NCBI GenBank assembly: GCA_951799405.1
Contig: OX637353.1
Coordinates: 13,702,001 to 13,766,000, forward strand
Length of the DNA: 64,000 bases
Reading direction: 5' to 3'
Origin: Agapetus fuscipes
Lineage: Eukaryota > Arthropoda > Insecta > Trichoptera > Glossosomatidae
Of this stretch, positions 43,720 through 55,609 are shown in pieces. The notes beneath the pieces were generated by a model. It was given only the letters and a program-made list of their open reading frames with translations. It was not told the DNA's origin and made no database searches. Numbering within the stretch: position 1 is the stretch's first letter; every line of letters begins with the position of its first letter. Position numbers and translations under genes: made by a program.

Positions 43720-46700
43720 ATGGAGGGAACACGGAGGAGTCTAAGTCCTTTTTGCCATAGGACTGGAGATTGGGATGTCTTCAGACTTCGGCTCGACCAA
43801 GTTCTCATTTTGTATGATGAGAAGTTTTTAACTGAAGAACGCAGAAGGGCTGTTCTATTATCGTCTCTCACCAAGGAGACTTTTCAGACGGTGTCTGATC
43901 TATGTTTTCCGAAAAAGATTTCGGAGGCAAAATTCGAGGAGTTGATTGATATTATTGGGGGTCATTGTGGGGTAAAAAAAAATATATTTGAGTATAGGGA
44001 GTCATTTTATTCATGTAAACAGCTCGAAACCGAGTCAATTAAGGATTATATAGCTAGATTGAAAAAAATTGCGGTAGACTGTAAATTTGAGGATAGATTG
44101 GAGGCAAATTTGAAGGATATATTTTTAATAGGTATCAGACAGAACAAAATAAAGCAGAGAATATTTTTAAAAGCAACGGAATTGAAATTATCTGAATGTG
44201 TAGAATTAGCGAGAACAATGGAACATTTGTGTGGTCAAAACAATTCAGAAAGTATAAATTTAATGAGTTCGTGTAATTCGAGGGATTCCACAGAAACTCG
44301 GAAGTCAAGGGATAGACAGCGAAATTCTGAAATCAAGCGAAATAATTCAAATGATAGTAAGAAATCTATTTTTAGACATGCAAGTATTTCAAGTGATAGG
44401 AATAATAATTATAAATGCTTTAACTGTGGTAAATTCGGTCATAAACAAAATGCATGCAAGTTTTTAAATAAAAATAATAATAATATTAAATGCTTTAAAT
44501 GTAACAAATCTGGTCATTATGCAAATAAATGCAAGTTTCGAAGAATAAATACAATAATGGCCATTAATGAGATGGATGGTCCCATTTTTTTAAACGTAAA
44601 GGTAAATGATACAGATCTAAAAATGATTTTAGATACGGGTTCTGGGGTGACTATTATTCCTTGGCACATATTTAATGAACATTTTTCAAATATTAAGTTA
44701 GAACATTGTGATTTGAAATTATCAAGCTATGATGGTACTCAACTACAAGTAAAAGGTCGTAAGTACATGAGAGTAGAATATCAAGGAAGTAAAGAGTACA
44801 TAGAAATAATTGTTGTATATAAAGGGTCGTCTTCTTTATTAGGTCGGAATTTTTTGAATACTTTTAAAATAAATTCATTCAATGTTAGCGATAATATTTA
44901 TTCAGTAGGAAATAATAATACGAATTATAATGCAGATTTTTTTTCTAGTATGAGAAAAAAATATCCAGCTGTTTTTGAGAGTAAAGCAGGTACTTTTAAA
45001 AATTTTGAAGCGGAGATAGAAGTTATAAAAGACTTTAAGGCAAAATTTGTTAACCCGAGGCCAATTCCTTTTAATTTGAGAATAAGGGTAGAAAAAGAAA
45101 TAGATCGCATGTTACAAGAAGGTATTATTGAGAAAGTAGAGACTAGTGAAATGGCAAGTCCAATAGTGATTGTGAAAAAAAAAAATGATGAAATCAGAAT
45201 ATGTGCCGATTTTAAAAATACTTTGAATCCAATGTTAAAAAAAATAAAGTACCCGTTACCTAGAGTAGAAGATTTAATAAATAGAGTAAATGGAGCAAAA
45301 TTTTATGCAAAATTAGATTTGAGAAATGCTTTTTCTCAAATTAGGTTATCGGAGGAGTCGAGAAATCTTTGTGTGATTTCGTCACCATTTGGGTTATTTA
45401 GGTACAAGGTACTTCCTTTTGGTCTCACGACGTCACCAGCGATATTTAGCAGAGCTTTATATTCGGCAATTCAAGGGTTGGATGCGATAGCATTTATGGA
45501 TGATTTGTTAATTTATGGGAATACATTGCAAGAATTGGAGAAGGCAACGGAAGAGGTAATTAAGCGTTTAGAACGTAGTGGATTTAGTGTTAATTTACAA
45601 AAATGTGAATTTGGGTTGACAGAAGTTGAATATTTGGGATTTCGAATATCGAGGGATGGTGTGAAACCACTTCAACATAAAGTTGTTCCGTCAAAGGATA
45701 ATAAAGCAGATTTTTTGTCGAAGTTACCAATGAGTAGTACGGATAACGAGGGGGAAGATAATATTGAGATCATAAATGAGATAAACATTGAGGATGTTGA
45801 AGGAGAATTTTTAAACTGTATTGCAGTAGAAACAAATTTAAATGTAGAATGCATCAAGGAAGCATCTCGTAATGACAAGGTCATTTGTGAGATAAAGGAG
45901 TATTTAAAAACAGGGTGGCCAAATAAATCCAAAATGACAAATGGATTGGTAAAATGGTGGTTTTTAAGAGAAAAGTTAAGCGAATCAAATGATTGTTTAT
46001 TTTATGAAAACAGATTGGTAATACCATTGGCATTAAGGGAAGATATTTTGAAGTTTATTCACAAATCTCACATGGGAATTGTAAAAACGAAAACTTTGGC
46101 TAGAAATTATTTTTTTTGGTTAGGGATGAATACAGAAATTGAGAAAACAGTGAGAGAATGTACACAATGTGCAAGAAATATGGGATCTCCAGATAAAGTC
46201 GAGTTGAAAAGTTGGCCGGTAGAACAACATATTTGGAAAAGGATACATTTAGATTTTTTCGGGCCGCTAGCAGGAAAATATTTTTTAGTCGTAGTAGACG
46301 CAGCATCAAATTGGATAGATGCTGTAAAAGTTGATAAAATTGATGCAAGGCATACAATTAGAGAGTTGAAGAGAATATTTTCAGTGTTAGGTATTCCAAG
46401 TTGCATTGTAACGGATAATGGTACGGTATTTACATCAGTAGATTTTCAAAGGTTTTGCAAAAATTTAAATATTAAGCATTTAACTTCAGCAGTAAATCAC
46501 CCAGCGTCAAACGGTTTGGCGGAGAATACGGTAAAAACAACAAAAAGTTTTTTAAAAAAAATTATGAAAAATGGTATGTTTCCTAACGATTATGAAGATA
46601 AGCTTTTGGAATTTTTAGTAGATCATAGAAATGCACCATCATTAGCAACAGGGATGGAGCCGAGCGTGCTTATGATAGGTAGAAAAATAAGATCCATTTT

Positions 46701-47133
46701 TGATACAGTAGTGCCTGGGGAGAAATCATTTAAAAGGACGGGGAGAAAGGTATGTGTTTTTAAAAAGAGAAATCAGGAAAATCAACAAAGGAATTACAGG
46801 GGAAGAAAGATTAAAGGACTATTCAGAATTGGACAAAAGGTAATGACTAAGGATTTCAGAAATGTAGGGAAGTGGGTTCCATGCATTATATTTAAAACAT
46901 TGGGAAACAGGATTTACTTGGTAAAAGCTGGAAATCAGATTTGGAAAAGACATCATGATCAGATTTCCGGAAGAAAGGTGTCTTGGGAGGATGAGTCTGA
47001 CAATGACCTGGGGTTGGGTCAGCTGTTGGATGAGGCAGGACAGATCTCTAATGACTCGGGTGTTTCCAGGTTCCAACCATGGTCGGAGCGCCTGCGTCCG
47101 AGGGGGGAGAACCGCCTGCGGTACCCAAGATGA
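43720..47133 (+). CDS. Gag-Pol polyprotein, RNase H region deleted
   Basis: Gag, protease, reverse transcriptase and integrase in one frame. The frame is open from 43690, but the ATG at 43720 (TATGGAGG) is the likelier start; TTTCAG just before it could also be a splice acceptor. Numbering from 43690: Gag about 11-240; two CCHC zinc knuckles (C243-C256, C268-C281); aspartic protease with LDTGSG and Asp315; RT about 470-660 with FMDD at 602-605 (Tyr replaced by Phe); integrase with H791/H794, C824/C827 and catalytic D855, D909, E945 (D-D-35-E). Near residues 661-668 (about 45670-45690) the RT end runs directly into VPSKDNKADFLSKLP, normally the very end of RNase H. The RT connection and nearly all of RNase H are thus missing, in frame. 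The element is expected to need help for replication. The C-terminus is Arg/Gly-rich. Confidence 0.93.
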   Translation: MEGTRRSLSPFCHRTGDWDVFRLRLDQVLILYDEKFLTEERRRAVLLSSLTKETFQTVSDLCFPKKISEAKFEELIDIIGGHCGVKKNIFEYRESFYSCKQLETESIKDYIARLKKIAVDCKFEDRLEANLKDIFLIGIRQNKIKQRIFLKATELKLSECVELARTMEHLCGQNNSESINLMSSCNSRDSTETRKSRDRQRNSEIKRNNSNDSKKSIFRHASISSDRNNNYKCFNCGKFGHKQNACKFLNKNNNNIKCFKCNKSGHYANKCKFRRINTIMAINEMDGPIFLNVKVNDTDLKMILDTGSGVTIIPWHIFNEHFSNIKLEHCDLKLSSYDGTQLQVKGRKYMRVEYQGSKEYIEIIVVYKGSSSLLGRNFLNTFKINSFNVSDNIYSVGNNNTNYNADFFSSMRKKYPAVFESKAGTFKNFEAEIEVIKDFKAKFVNPRPIPFNLRIRVEKEIDRMLQEGIIEKVETSEMASPIVIVKKKNDEIRICADFKNTLNPMLKKIKYPLPRVEDLINRVNGAKFYAKLDLRNAFSQIRLSEESRNLCVISSPFGLFRYKVLPFGLTTSPAIFSRALYSAIQGLDAIAFMDDLLIYGNTLQELEKATEEVIKRLERSGFSVNLQKCEFGLTEVEYLGFRISRDGVKPLQHKVVPSKDNKADFLSKLPMSSTDNEGEDNIEIINEINIEDVEGEFLNCIAVETNLNVECIKEASRNDKVICEIKEYLKTGWPNKSKMTNGLVKWWFLREKLSESNDCLFYENRLVIPLALREDILKFIHKSHMGIVKTKTLARNYFFWLGMNTEIEKTVRECTQCARNMGSPDKVELKSWPVEQHIWKRIHLDFFGPLAGKYFLVVVDAASNWIDAVKVDKIDARHTIRELKRIFSVLGIPSCIVTDNGTVFTSVDFQRFCKNLNIKHLTSAVNHPASNGLAENTVKTTKSFLKKIMKNGMFPNDYEDKLLEFLVDHRNAPSLATGMEPSVLMIGRKIRSIFDTVVPGEKSFKRTGRKVCVFKKRNQENQQRNYRGRKIKGLFRIGQKVMTKDFRNVGKWVPCIIFKTLGNRIYLVKAGNQIWKRHHDQISGRKVSWEDESDNDLGLGQLLDEAGQISNDSGVSRFQPWSERLRPRGENRLRYPR

Positions 47134-47243
47134 AAGAAGATGAAATTGTATAAGATATAATTTTTATTGATATAATATGTTATAATGATAAGTATGATAA
47201 GTATGATATAATGTAATGTAGATTCGTCATTTAGTGAGGGAGG

Positions 47244-47476
47244 TGTAATGTATAATTATGATATGATTATTTAGAGTAGGTAATATCATATATAAGGTAA
47301 TGTATTATTGTAATATAATATTATTAGAGATTATTATTGCTTCACTGGCCAGTCTGGTTTTGTCTCTCGCCTTGTAAACACTGAAATGGAATAATACATC
47401 ACATTGAAACCAAGACTCATCTGTTCGTCTGATTGATATCCCCCATCCACAATAAACATCCCCAAAATACATCACA
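47244..47476 (+). repeat. 3' LTR
   Basis: 233 bp following the polypurine tract; same sequence as the 5' LTR. Confidence 0.95.
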
Positions 47477-47800
47477 ACGACACATCACAGAACAACACAG
47501 TGACAAAACGACACATGATATAACGACATATGACAGAACGATACAGTGACAAAACGACACATGACAGAACGACACAGTGACAAAACGACACATGACAGAA
47601 CGACACAGTGACAAAACGACACATAACAGAATGACGTAGTGACAAAACAACACATGACAGAACGACGCATGACTGGACAGAACGACACATGACAGAACGA
47701 CGCATGACTGGACAGAACGACACATGACAGAACGACGCATGACTGGACAGAACGACACATGACAGAACGACACATGACAGTATGACACATTACAAAACAT
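47477..47800. repeat. Minisatellite, part right of LTR element
   Basis: Begins with the second ACGAC and continues the 15/16-bp units and the roughly 35-bp variant units as at 21723-22045. Confidence 0.95.
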
Positions 47801-47878
47801 CACAAGAAAATTGTTTTGTCTTATGATGTTCTTTCTTGTGCCGTCTATGGTATGTTAAGTTTTCGGTATTTTATGATG

Positions 47879-48109
47879 ATGATGATGGATGATTTATTTC
47901 CGGTGGCGCCGTTTAATGATCACAGACCATCTCAAGGGCGCCGTGGCTCTTCGAAAACAGCATTTCCTTAAGACGTCCTCTTTATGTTTTGTCATGTGAC
48001 GAGTGTTGTTTTGTTTTGGTGATTTATTTTCTGTTTTGTTTTGTCATTGTGATATTTTATCATGTGAAGTTTTTGTCACTTGTTGCTCTGTCATGTGTCG
48101 CTCTGTCAA
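47879..48109. repeat. LINE 3' end and inverted minisatellite (duplicate)
   Basis: Copy of 22125-22355. Confidence 0.6.
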
Positions 48110-48488
48110 CCCAGATAGCAGGTCAGTTTGCTGCAAGTTTGATTTGTACTTGATTTTACATTGTCATGTCAAATATGACAAAATAAGTTTATTGCAATAT
48201 TGCTGCAAGCTTGCATTTTGCATCATGTTTCAAATATGAATAAACAAGTTTGCTTTTTGTTTGATACAAACTTGCGTGACGGGCTGTCAAAAATACGATT
48301 AGCAGTGTTGCCGTTTTATCGATTTTGCTATTTTGCTTTTTTTAAATCTCGCGACTTTTTTCCCAGCGGCAGCACTGATCAGACACGAGTTGACAGATTG
48401 TGACGCGCATGCCTAGAAATCTTTGGGCATATTTTGGTTTTGGCAACATTATTTCTGAATTTTACTCTCTCTGTGGCTGTTTCTCAAA

Positions 48489-48963
48489 TGGGGCATCCAC
48501 ACGCTTGCGGCAAACGCCTTGAGTCAAGGGCTTGCAAGCGCTTGCAAGCTCTTGGAAAACCAAACAGGGTCATCCACACGCTTGTGCGTGCGTCTGTGTG
48601 TGTTAGAATAAGCAAGCATGGCGGACGTCCAGCTTTTAGCTATAACATTTGGATAAACTTATTTTGATTTAAAAAAAAAACAAAACAAAAAGAGAGAAAC
48701 TAAAAAGAAACGAATAATTCGGCAAAGACGATGGTGGATGATCAAAATTCATAGAAACCGTACCGCACCAGAATGCGCGCGCACAAGTATGTGTGTGCCT
48801 GGCATGCGCATGCGTGAATTCCCTTTGACTTGCGTCAAAAAACCGACTCTGGTCGGATCGGCGACAAGCTGAGCCAAGGCGGCTTAAGCCACGCCCCCAG
48901 CTGAGCCAAACGGCCGTCCACACGCTCGACTTGGCTCGACTTGGCAAGCGTGTGGATGCCCCA
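48489..48963. mobile_element. PIF/Harbinger-like element (duplicate)
   Basis: Copy of 22735-23210, one A shorter in the internal A-tract. Confidence 0.6.
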
Positions 48964-49000
48964 AAACAACTTTGAAATGACGTCACGAGAGACCCCCCAC

Positions 49001-49271
49001 GTAGGGCTGCCATACGTCAGGATTTTTAGGCTCTTGTCGGGATTGCGACCGGATTTCGGAAGTATCAGGACTTTTCAATTTTTTAATAGTCAAAGTATAG
49101 AAAAATATTTGAAACACAAGTTAGTTTGAAATATTTGTTTATGCTTTAGCTTTGTACTTATTAAGTAAGTACGCAGTGTTTAATTACGTTTGCAACAAAA
49201 TGTCAGGACTTTCTATGGAAATTAGGCTTTTTGTCAGGAATTTTAAATTTTTCATCTGGTATCCCTACCCC
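49001..49271. repeat. MITE-like repeat with GTAGGG ends (duplicate)
   Basis: Copy of 23248-23518. Confidence 0.4.
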
Positions 49272-49864
49272 CACGCGACCGCGTGTGGCGGGTGGCCGGC
49301 CGCCATTATTTGTATACGAGCTCGCTTTGTGAATTTCTTACATTTTTGTTATTTTGCGTTTTATAATGTCCAGTCGCCTTTGTTATGTACCTCATTGTTT
49401 CAATACGGAAGTTAAAGGAATCAGATACGTGTTTATTTGACGATTAGTAATGTACTTACGTCTTTTAAAATGTTTCGGCATGCTGTTCCTACATCATATT
49501 TACCAGGTATGTAAAACTATTTCCTTTTGAATACTTAGTAGGACGTGTTTGATGTACTTTTTGTAGAAATAAGAAATGTGTATTATCTAGATTTTGGCAC
49601 TAACTTTTTGAACTTACGTTTTTATTTATTTCAAATATTTTCACGTAAAAATTTGAAAGTAAATTTCAGCAAAGTTGTTTGTAACCTAAATGTGACATAT
49701 TCTGTGAAAATAAGTTGCAAAATTAGTTCGATGAAGCCATTTGATGTGTGTTGATAAAACTGGCAGTACTTATTCCTGGCAGTAAAACCTGTAAAACTGG
49801 CCTGTGCCAAACAAAACCAAACAAAACTACAAAACTGGCCTGTAAAACTGGCAGTACAGTTCCT

Positions 49865-50163
49865 TGACTTATAGGTTGTTATGCGGCTGACCACCCATAC
49901 TATAAAAAATTGGTTCACTTTGCCAATGTCACCCCTGTTTCAGGGAAGGACGGCAAGAGTTGCAAGGCTTATGTTCATTTGAGATTGGGTTTTTATATTG
50001 TAGGTCCACATGCGGCATGTGTTAGCGCGAAATTATACATATCTGCTTGTGGGAATGCATTTAATATAAATCTTAAATGATATATATCTTTGCACTATTT
50101 ATACATATCTGCTTGTGGGAATGCATTTAATATAAATCTTAAATGATATATATCTTTACACTA
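49865..50163 (+). repeat. R repeat split by LINE (duplicate)
   Basis: Copy of 24112-24410. Confidence 0.7.
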
Positions 50164-51633
50164 TTTAACTCCTCTTTATGTAATGGAAATGTCCCGAAAA
50201 TGCTAAAGACTGCACAAATCTCACCGATCCTAAAAAAACAACAGTTGGACCCCGAAGATAAGTCAAACTATAGACCCATCTCAAATTTACCACTTTTAGG
50301 AAAATTATTGGAGCGAATTGTTGCATCACAACTAACTGCATACATGACGAAAAATCATCTTTTTGCCAAGAACCAGTCTGCCTACAGAAAACACCACTCG
50401 ACTGAAACAGGCCTATTAAAGCTGCTATCAGATTTAACAACAGCAGTCGAACAAGGGAACACTGCAGTAATTGCGCTCCTGGATCTGAGTGCAGCGTTTG
50501 ACACTGTAGATCACCATATACTCACTCTTAAGCTCGAGGCAACATTTGGTATCAAAGGAAAAGCTCTTGACTGGTTATCTTCGTACCTCACTGAGAGAAC
50601 ACAAACCGTCAAGTTAAATGGAGCTCTCTCTTTGCAGACATTATTGACATGTGGAGTACCTCAAGGCTCTGTGCTAGGACCCCTACTTTTTACAATGTAT
50701 ACAAGTGAGTTGGAGGATGTTATTTACAAATGGGGCTTAAAGGCCCACATCTACGCAGATGACTGTCAAATCTATTCCCACTGTAGATTCTCAGATATGA
50801 ATGAACTCAAGTTCACTTTGAACAGATGCATCGAAGAAGTGAACAAATGGATGCTGTCCCATCGACTTATGCTTAACCCAAGCAAAACGGAGCTTATGTG
50901 GCTTGCCACTCAAAAACGAGCACACATGATCGACAACTCTCCTGTGCACATCTCTGGAACAGACATTTTTCCATCAAAATGTGTCAAGTTGTTAGGAGTC
51001 CAGCTAGATAGCAGTCTCACTTTGAGTAAACAAATAAGCAAAACCGTCAGTGCTGGTTTCTACGGCCTCAGGCAGCTCAAGCAAGTCAAGAGTTGCCTCC
51101 CACTAGAGGCTATGAAAGCGCTTGTCAATGCCTTTGTTGTGTCCAAGGTGGACTACTGCAATGCCATCTATGCTGCACAACCACTATATCAGCTGAATAG
51201 ACTGCAGTCAATACTGAATGCCGGTGCACGCCTGATATTCGGGCAAAACAGGTACTGCCACATCACGCCACTTTTACAAGGACTCCACTGGCTGAAAATT
51301 CCCCAGAGAATAAATTTTAAGTTGAACCTCATTGTGTTCAACGCTCTACAAGGAATGGCTCCTGAGTACTTACAAGAACTAGTGCGACCGAAAGTTTTAC
51401 AGGAGAGAGGACTGACGTTGCGCTCGGCAGAGAGGGGCTCCAAAACGTTGGTAAACGAGCCAACCAGGAAAATAACCACAGTGTTTGGCAATCGTGCGTT
51501 TGCTGTTGCGGGTCCCTCTTCGTGGAACCAGCTGCCACCGGAAGTTCGAGTTTCAAAATCCAGGGAAAACCTTAAAAAAACCCTCAAGACACACTACTTC
51601 GCCGCGATAACACAAAAAGCGCCCTTGGAGTGA
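50143..51633 (+). CDS. CR1/L2-like LINE reverse transcriptase (duplicate)
   Basis: Protein identical to 24390-25880 over all 496 codons, including YADD. It came by segmental duplication, not independent insertion, because it has the same 5' truncation, R host and (ATC)n tail. The endonuclease is missing. Confidence 0.88.
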   Translation: MIYIFTLFNSSLCNGNVPKMLKTAQISPILKKQQLDPEDKSNYRPISNLPLLGKLLERIVASQLTAYMTKNHLFAKNQSAYRKHHSTETGLLKLLSDLTTAVEQGNTAVIALLDLSAAFDTVDHHILTLKLEATFGIKGKALDWLSSYLTERTQTVKLNGALSLQTLLTCGVPQGSVLGPLLFTMYTSELEDVIYKWGLKAHIYADDCQIYSHCRFSDMNELKFTLNRCIEEVNKWMLSHRLMLNPSKTELMWLATQKRAHMIDNSPVHISGTDIFPSKCVKLLGVQLDSSLTLSKQISKTVSAGFYGLRQLKQVKSCLPLEAMKALVNAFVVSKVDYCNAIYAAQPLYQLNRLQSILNAGARLIFGQNRYCHITPLLQGLHWLKIPQRINFKLNLIVFNALQGMAPEYLQELVRPKVLQERGLTLRSAERGSKTLVNEPTRKITTVFGNRAFAVAGPSSWNQLPPEVRVSKSRENLKKTLKTHYFAAITQKAPLE

Positions 51634-51882
51634 CAATTTTTACGAAACGGCGCTATACCAAGTCATCATTATCATCATCATCATTTGCAGCTTAGATTAG
51701 ATTAGACTTATAATATAATATGATGTCCGTGGCTAGGGAAACTAAGCCCCGGATAACAATAATAATATGGGGATAATTTCTTTGATGAGCGCTGTTTTAG
51801 TGTGAATCATACCTCAAGATTTATTTAGAAGCTTCAAAGAACACCCAACAGTTACTGATTGTTATTACACTTGTTTCAGTTC

Positions 51883-52333
51883 CTCTTCCTTGAGGCCTCG
51901 AGGGTTGACAACAAAAATCCCTGAAGAATCTACAGCACTGCCTTTTTGGACATTGTGGCGTCACAGTTTCTTGAGCTCTGTGCACCGATTGACTATGGAG
52001 CTGGCGTGGGAGAGACTGTGTCTGTGGAATTTGGAGCGACCTGATAACTTTGTGCAGCCGAGCGAGAAGCTCCCACCTGGACAGGATCGTGAGTAGTCTC
52101 TATGGAGGGCCCTAAACAGGTTGAGAACGGGTGTTGGCAGAGCGCATTGTAACATGATGACCTGGGCAATCTTACATCAAGATGGCACCACGCTCTGTGA
52201 ATGCGGAGCCCAACAGTTCATGGATCATCTTCGGATCTGTTCGGCCTGCCCAACAAGCTGCACACTGGCCGACCTAATAGAGGGTAACGATAGAGCGGTG
52301 AAAGCTGCGCGACACTGGGCAAAAATTGTGTAG
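51883..52333 (+). pseudogene. LINE C-terminal fragment with Cys/His tail (duplicate)
   Basis: Copy of 26130-26580 with the same internal TAG. Confidence 0.65.
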
Positions 52334-52635
52334 CGTCTGACTCCATAAAGAAGTATCATCCTATTTGCAATAAAAATAAGTACACAGTTAAAATTTATTC
52401 ATCGGATATTATATTTTTATGTGTTTCCATAAATAACTCCTTACAGGGCAATCCGATCTTGGTATTTTATAATATTTGCTTTAATAATTTCTAAGAAAAC
52501 GGAGTACCGTGGAACAAATTTCTAAAAAGAAAATTAAAACTGTTTATAATGAAATCAGTACTTAGTGTATATTACATCCTTAATTATAAATGATTTGTAA
52601 TATAATTACTAAAAATATCCTTGTTTTTTTGTTAC

Positions 52636-52998
52636 AGAGCCGAGAGACAAAGCAACGGGGCTAGGGGAATAATGTACCTGAGTGTGACTAGAAACATGGC
52701 GAAGAAGATATAACTCCGAATTGTATAAGCTGTACCAGGACGCTGATGTGGTCCGCTCAATAAAGGTCAACAGACTGCATTGGCTGGGGCACATTCAGCA
52801 ATTAGACCATCATAGCCTGGAGAAGACGATTGTAATGACGAACCCGGAGGGACGGCGGACAGTGAGAAGACCACGTTCAAGATAGCTGGATGAAGTCGTG
52901 GCGGATTGTCGTGCAGTGGGGCTGGAGGAGGAAGACGTTGGATAGACAGCGGTGGCAGCGGTTACTGAGGGAGGTCGTGCCAATGATGATGATGATGT
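52636..52998 (+). pseudogene. RTE-like LINE 3' fragment (duplicate)
   Basis: Copy of 26883-27245. Confidence 0.65.
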
Positions 52999-53551
52999 GA
53001 TTATTATAAAACTTTGTTACTACTATAAGCGAACTGTAAATAAAATAAAATTAAAATATTTTATCTTTTTATTCTAATTTTGTTTTTTTAAATATTATAA
53101 AAAAATGTATATGATTTGCAGAAGCAAACATTTGGCAAATTTGTCATAACAAGCTTGCGGGAACTTTGTTATGACAAAGTTCCTGCAAGCTTGTTGCTGG
53201 GAAACTAGAAAGTTTGATTCAAACTTGCCTCAAGTGTATATACTTGCCATGGCGAACTTGCAGTAAGCCTTCACTTTTGACACATCAAACTTGTTGCAAG
53301 TCAGATGCAAGTTTAAAATGCTATCTGGGAAGTACGTAAGGATAGGAAAAAATGGAGGCAGCTCTGCAGAGGCTCTGGCCACCCCTAGCAGAATGGCGAC
53401 AGAGTTACAGTTACAGACAGACAGTAACCGAAAGCAACTTTCTAGTAGGTATAGATACCTTTTCAAATACACCTGGATTTAGATAAACGCGACACATCTT
53501 GTCTTGTTGGAAATCAACGTCTTGGGGAACAATAGAAGTTTGAGACACTAA

Positions 53552-53748
53552 GAGTCCGTTCCCACTTGTCGGGTGTCGGAACCGTATAGTAATCGGAGGT
53601 TCCAGTGGCAGAACATTTCGGACAAAATCGGTTTCCGACAAGTGTGAACAGCTTCATACATAATGTTCTGCCACTGGAACCTCCAATTAATATATGGATC
53701 AGACCATGATGGATCAGACACCCGACCATGGGAACAGGCTCTTACTGT
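53552..53748. repeat. Palindromic fold-back element (duplicate)
   Basis: Copy of 27799-27995. Confidence 0.7.
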
Positions 53749-53904
53749 GGGAGACAATGCTCAGTTCTAAAAAGAGAAAAAAAGTATAAAAAAGTATTCG
53801 TATTTATTTAATCTTCTTGTCATAAAAAAATACGAGAAGGTAGGTAGCTATAATATTATGCTTGTTTCCTTTGAATGTCCCTGTCTGAAAATAAAATACA
53901 TACA

Positions 53905-54158
53905 GTGTAACTTCTTGCCGTATATTGCCCAAAGAGGTCGCATGTGGCAAGTGGAACCTATTTATTTGTACAGGTAAGGCCTAAGGGGGCCGGTATTACA
54001 TCAACCATTTCATTTGAAGTGTGAAGACTGAATTAACCTAGCCAGTGTTTTATTTTGGGTTTCCAATAAACACCGAAATGGGAAATCGTTTCTGACATCC
54101 TCGCAAGGCTCTGACCCGAGCTCTCGGCATGGAATGCATGCCTACCAACTGAGCTGTA
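53905..54158 (-). repeat. SINE type 1, antisense (duplicate)
   Basis: Copy of 28152-28405. Confidence 0.65.
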
Positions 54159-54556
54159 ACAGCATTGTGAAATATACATGCAGGGAAATCTAATGACACA
54201 TTTGGATCTGAGAATACAGAATCTACATAGTTAAGGTTATTTTTACACCTATTTTTATTGTAAAAAGTATGACTGTATGTCCTGCCTGAAATAATTTAGT
54301 TTTACTCCTTCTTTTATTTCTTTAAATTAAATTTTTGGACGAGGTTGACCACAGAAACTTTAAAAAATTCTTCACTTGCCAATGCTAGACCCTGGTAATT
54401 TTTTTTTAATAGATTTGTGAAGAGGAATGCAATTCACATATCTATTTTTCCTGGTCAGAAACAGGTTTTATCATCATCAATTACTTAATGATTCATTAAT
54501 TCATATTTTAATTAATTATTAATTACCCATTGACATCTGTTGAATCAGGGTCGAAG

Positions 54557-54833
54557 TCGAAGTCGACCTCGAGTGGCCCGTATGGAGATCCATGAACAGA
54601 TTGAGGACCAATGTTGGAAGAGCCCGGGCCAGCATGCTGACCTGGGGATTTCTGGGACGGGAGGACTCTACACTATGTGAGTGTGGAGCTCAGCAAACAA
54701 TGGAGCACCTGCGGTGTTGTCCCTCCTGTCCGACAAGCTGCTCCATGGATGATCTCTTTGCGGGAAACCAAAGAGCTGTAGACATTGCTCGTTACTGGGC
54801 CAATACGGTGTGAAGCTGACACGAAGAAGAAGA
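54557..54833 (+). mobile_element. LINE 3' tail insertion (duplicate)
   Basis: Copy of 28804-29080 with AGGGTCGAAG flanks. Confidence 0.8.
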
Positions 54834-54957
54834 AGGGTCGAAGTTATGGTCAAATGGCCTTGGCGTGATTGGAACCAGCGTTAGTCTATTGCTATTCCAA
54901 TTACGCTAGTCAAGAATAACGACTTGACCCTCGGCCATAACACCGACAATTTTGTGA

Positions 54958-55166
54958 AAGTTGCAGGGTTTATTTTCATTCTAGAATTGGATTTTATTTT
55001 TTAAATGCGCACGCCGCATGTGAACCTACAACATAAAAACCCAAATCTCAAATGGGCATACACCCTGCAACTCTTGCCGTCCTTTCCTGAAACAGGGGTG
55101 ACATTGGAAAAGTGAACCATTTTCTACAGCATGGGCGGTCAGCCGCATACCAACCTATAAGTCAAG
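54958..55166 (-). repeat. R repeat, antisense (duplicate)
   Basis: Copy of 29205-29413. Confidence 0.6.
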
Positions 55167-55315
55167 AAGCTGTGTAATTTTTAATTCATAAAATTAATGT
55201 GTAAATTTATCTCTGCAACTTAGATAATTTAACGTTACATTTTTGCCCTTGAAGCGACGTCTCACAAAATGGTGCTTTTAAAAATTGTGCAATTAATAAA
55301 TAAATAAATTGGTAC

Positions 55316-55609
55316 ATGCCGTATTGTTCAGAGTTGAACCTTCTTCGCGGTAAATACGGTGGAGGAAATTTAGGATCTTATCTAAGGACACAGGTCATAC
55401 AATCATGTGTGCCTTTAGACAGAACTCATTACGAAACCCATAATAAAACGAATGATTTATATAAATTGAAAATACCGCAATCTGTATTTCCGCTTCCATT
55501 GTCTGTTCTAATTGGTTTCATAAAGCTGGAATACATTTCGTCCCCTAACTGCTTGTTTGTCTTATCTCCCACAGAGGTAATAACACATGATAAATGTTTG
55601 TATGTGTAG
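55316..55609 (+). other. Conserved 97-codon open frame, copy-C flank
   Basis: Identical to 29563-29856. Coding status doubtful. Confidence 0.2.

Larger units (their letters stand above)
43018..47476 (+). mobile_element. Ty3/gypsy-like LTR retrotransposon, 4459 bp
   Basis: Two 233-bp LTRs (43018-43250 and 47244-47476) that look identical base for base, starting TGTAATG and ending ATCACA. Flanked by the 5-bp duplication ACGAC (43013-43017 and 47477-47481); unit 1 has the single-copy site at 21723-21727. A primer-binding-like TGGCGCAGTTAGGAT starts at 43252, and a polypurine tract GAGGGAGG lies at 47236-47243. One Gag-Pol frame fills the interior, and there is no envelope frame. Domain order PR-RT-(RH)-IN is that of Ty3/gypsy. 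Identical LTRs mean a very recent insertion, after or around the segmental duplication. Confidence 0.95.
48110..53329. mobile_element. Composite CCCAGATAGCA transposon remnant (duplicate)
   Basis: Copy of 22356-27576 with the same ends and the same nested insertions. Confidence 0.45.
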
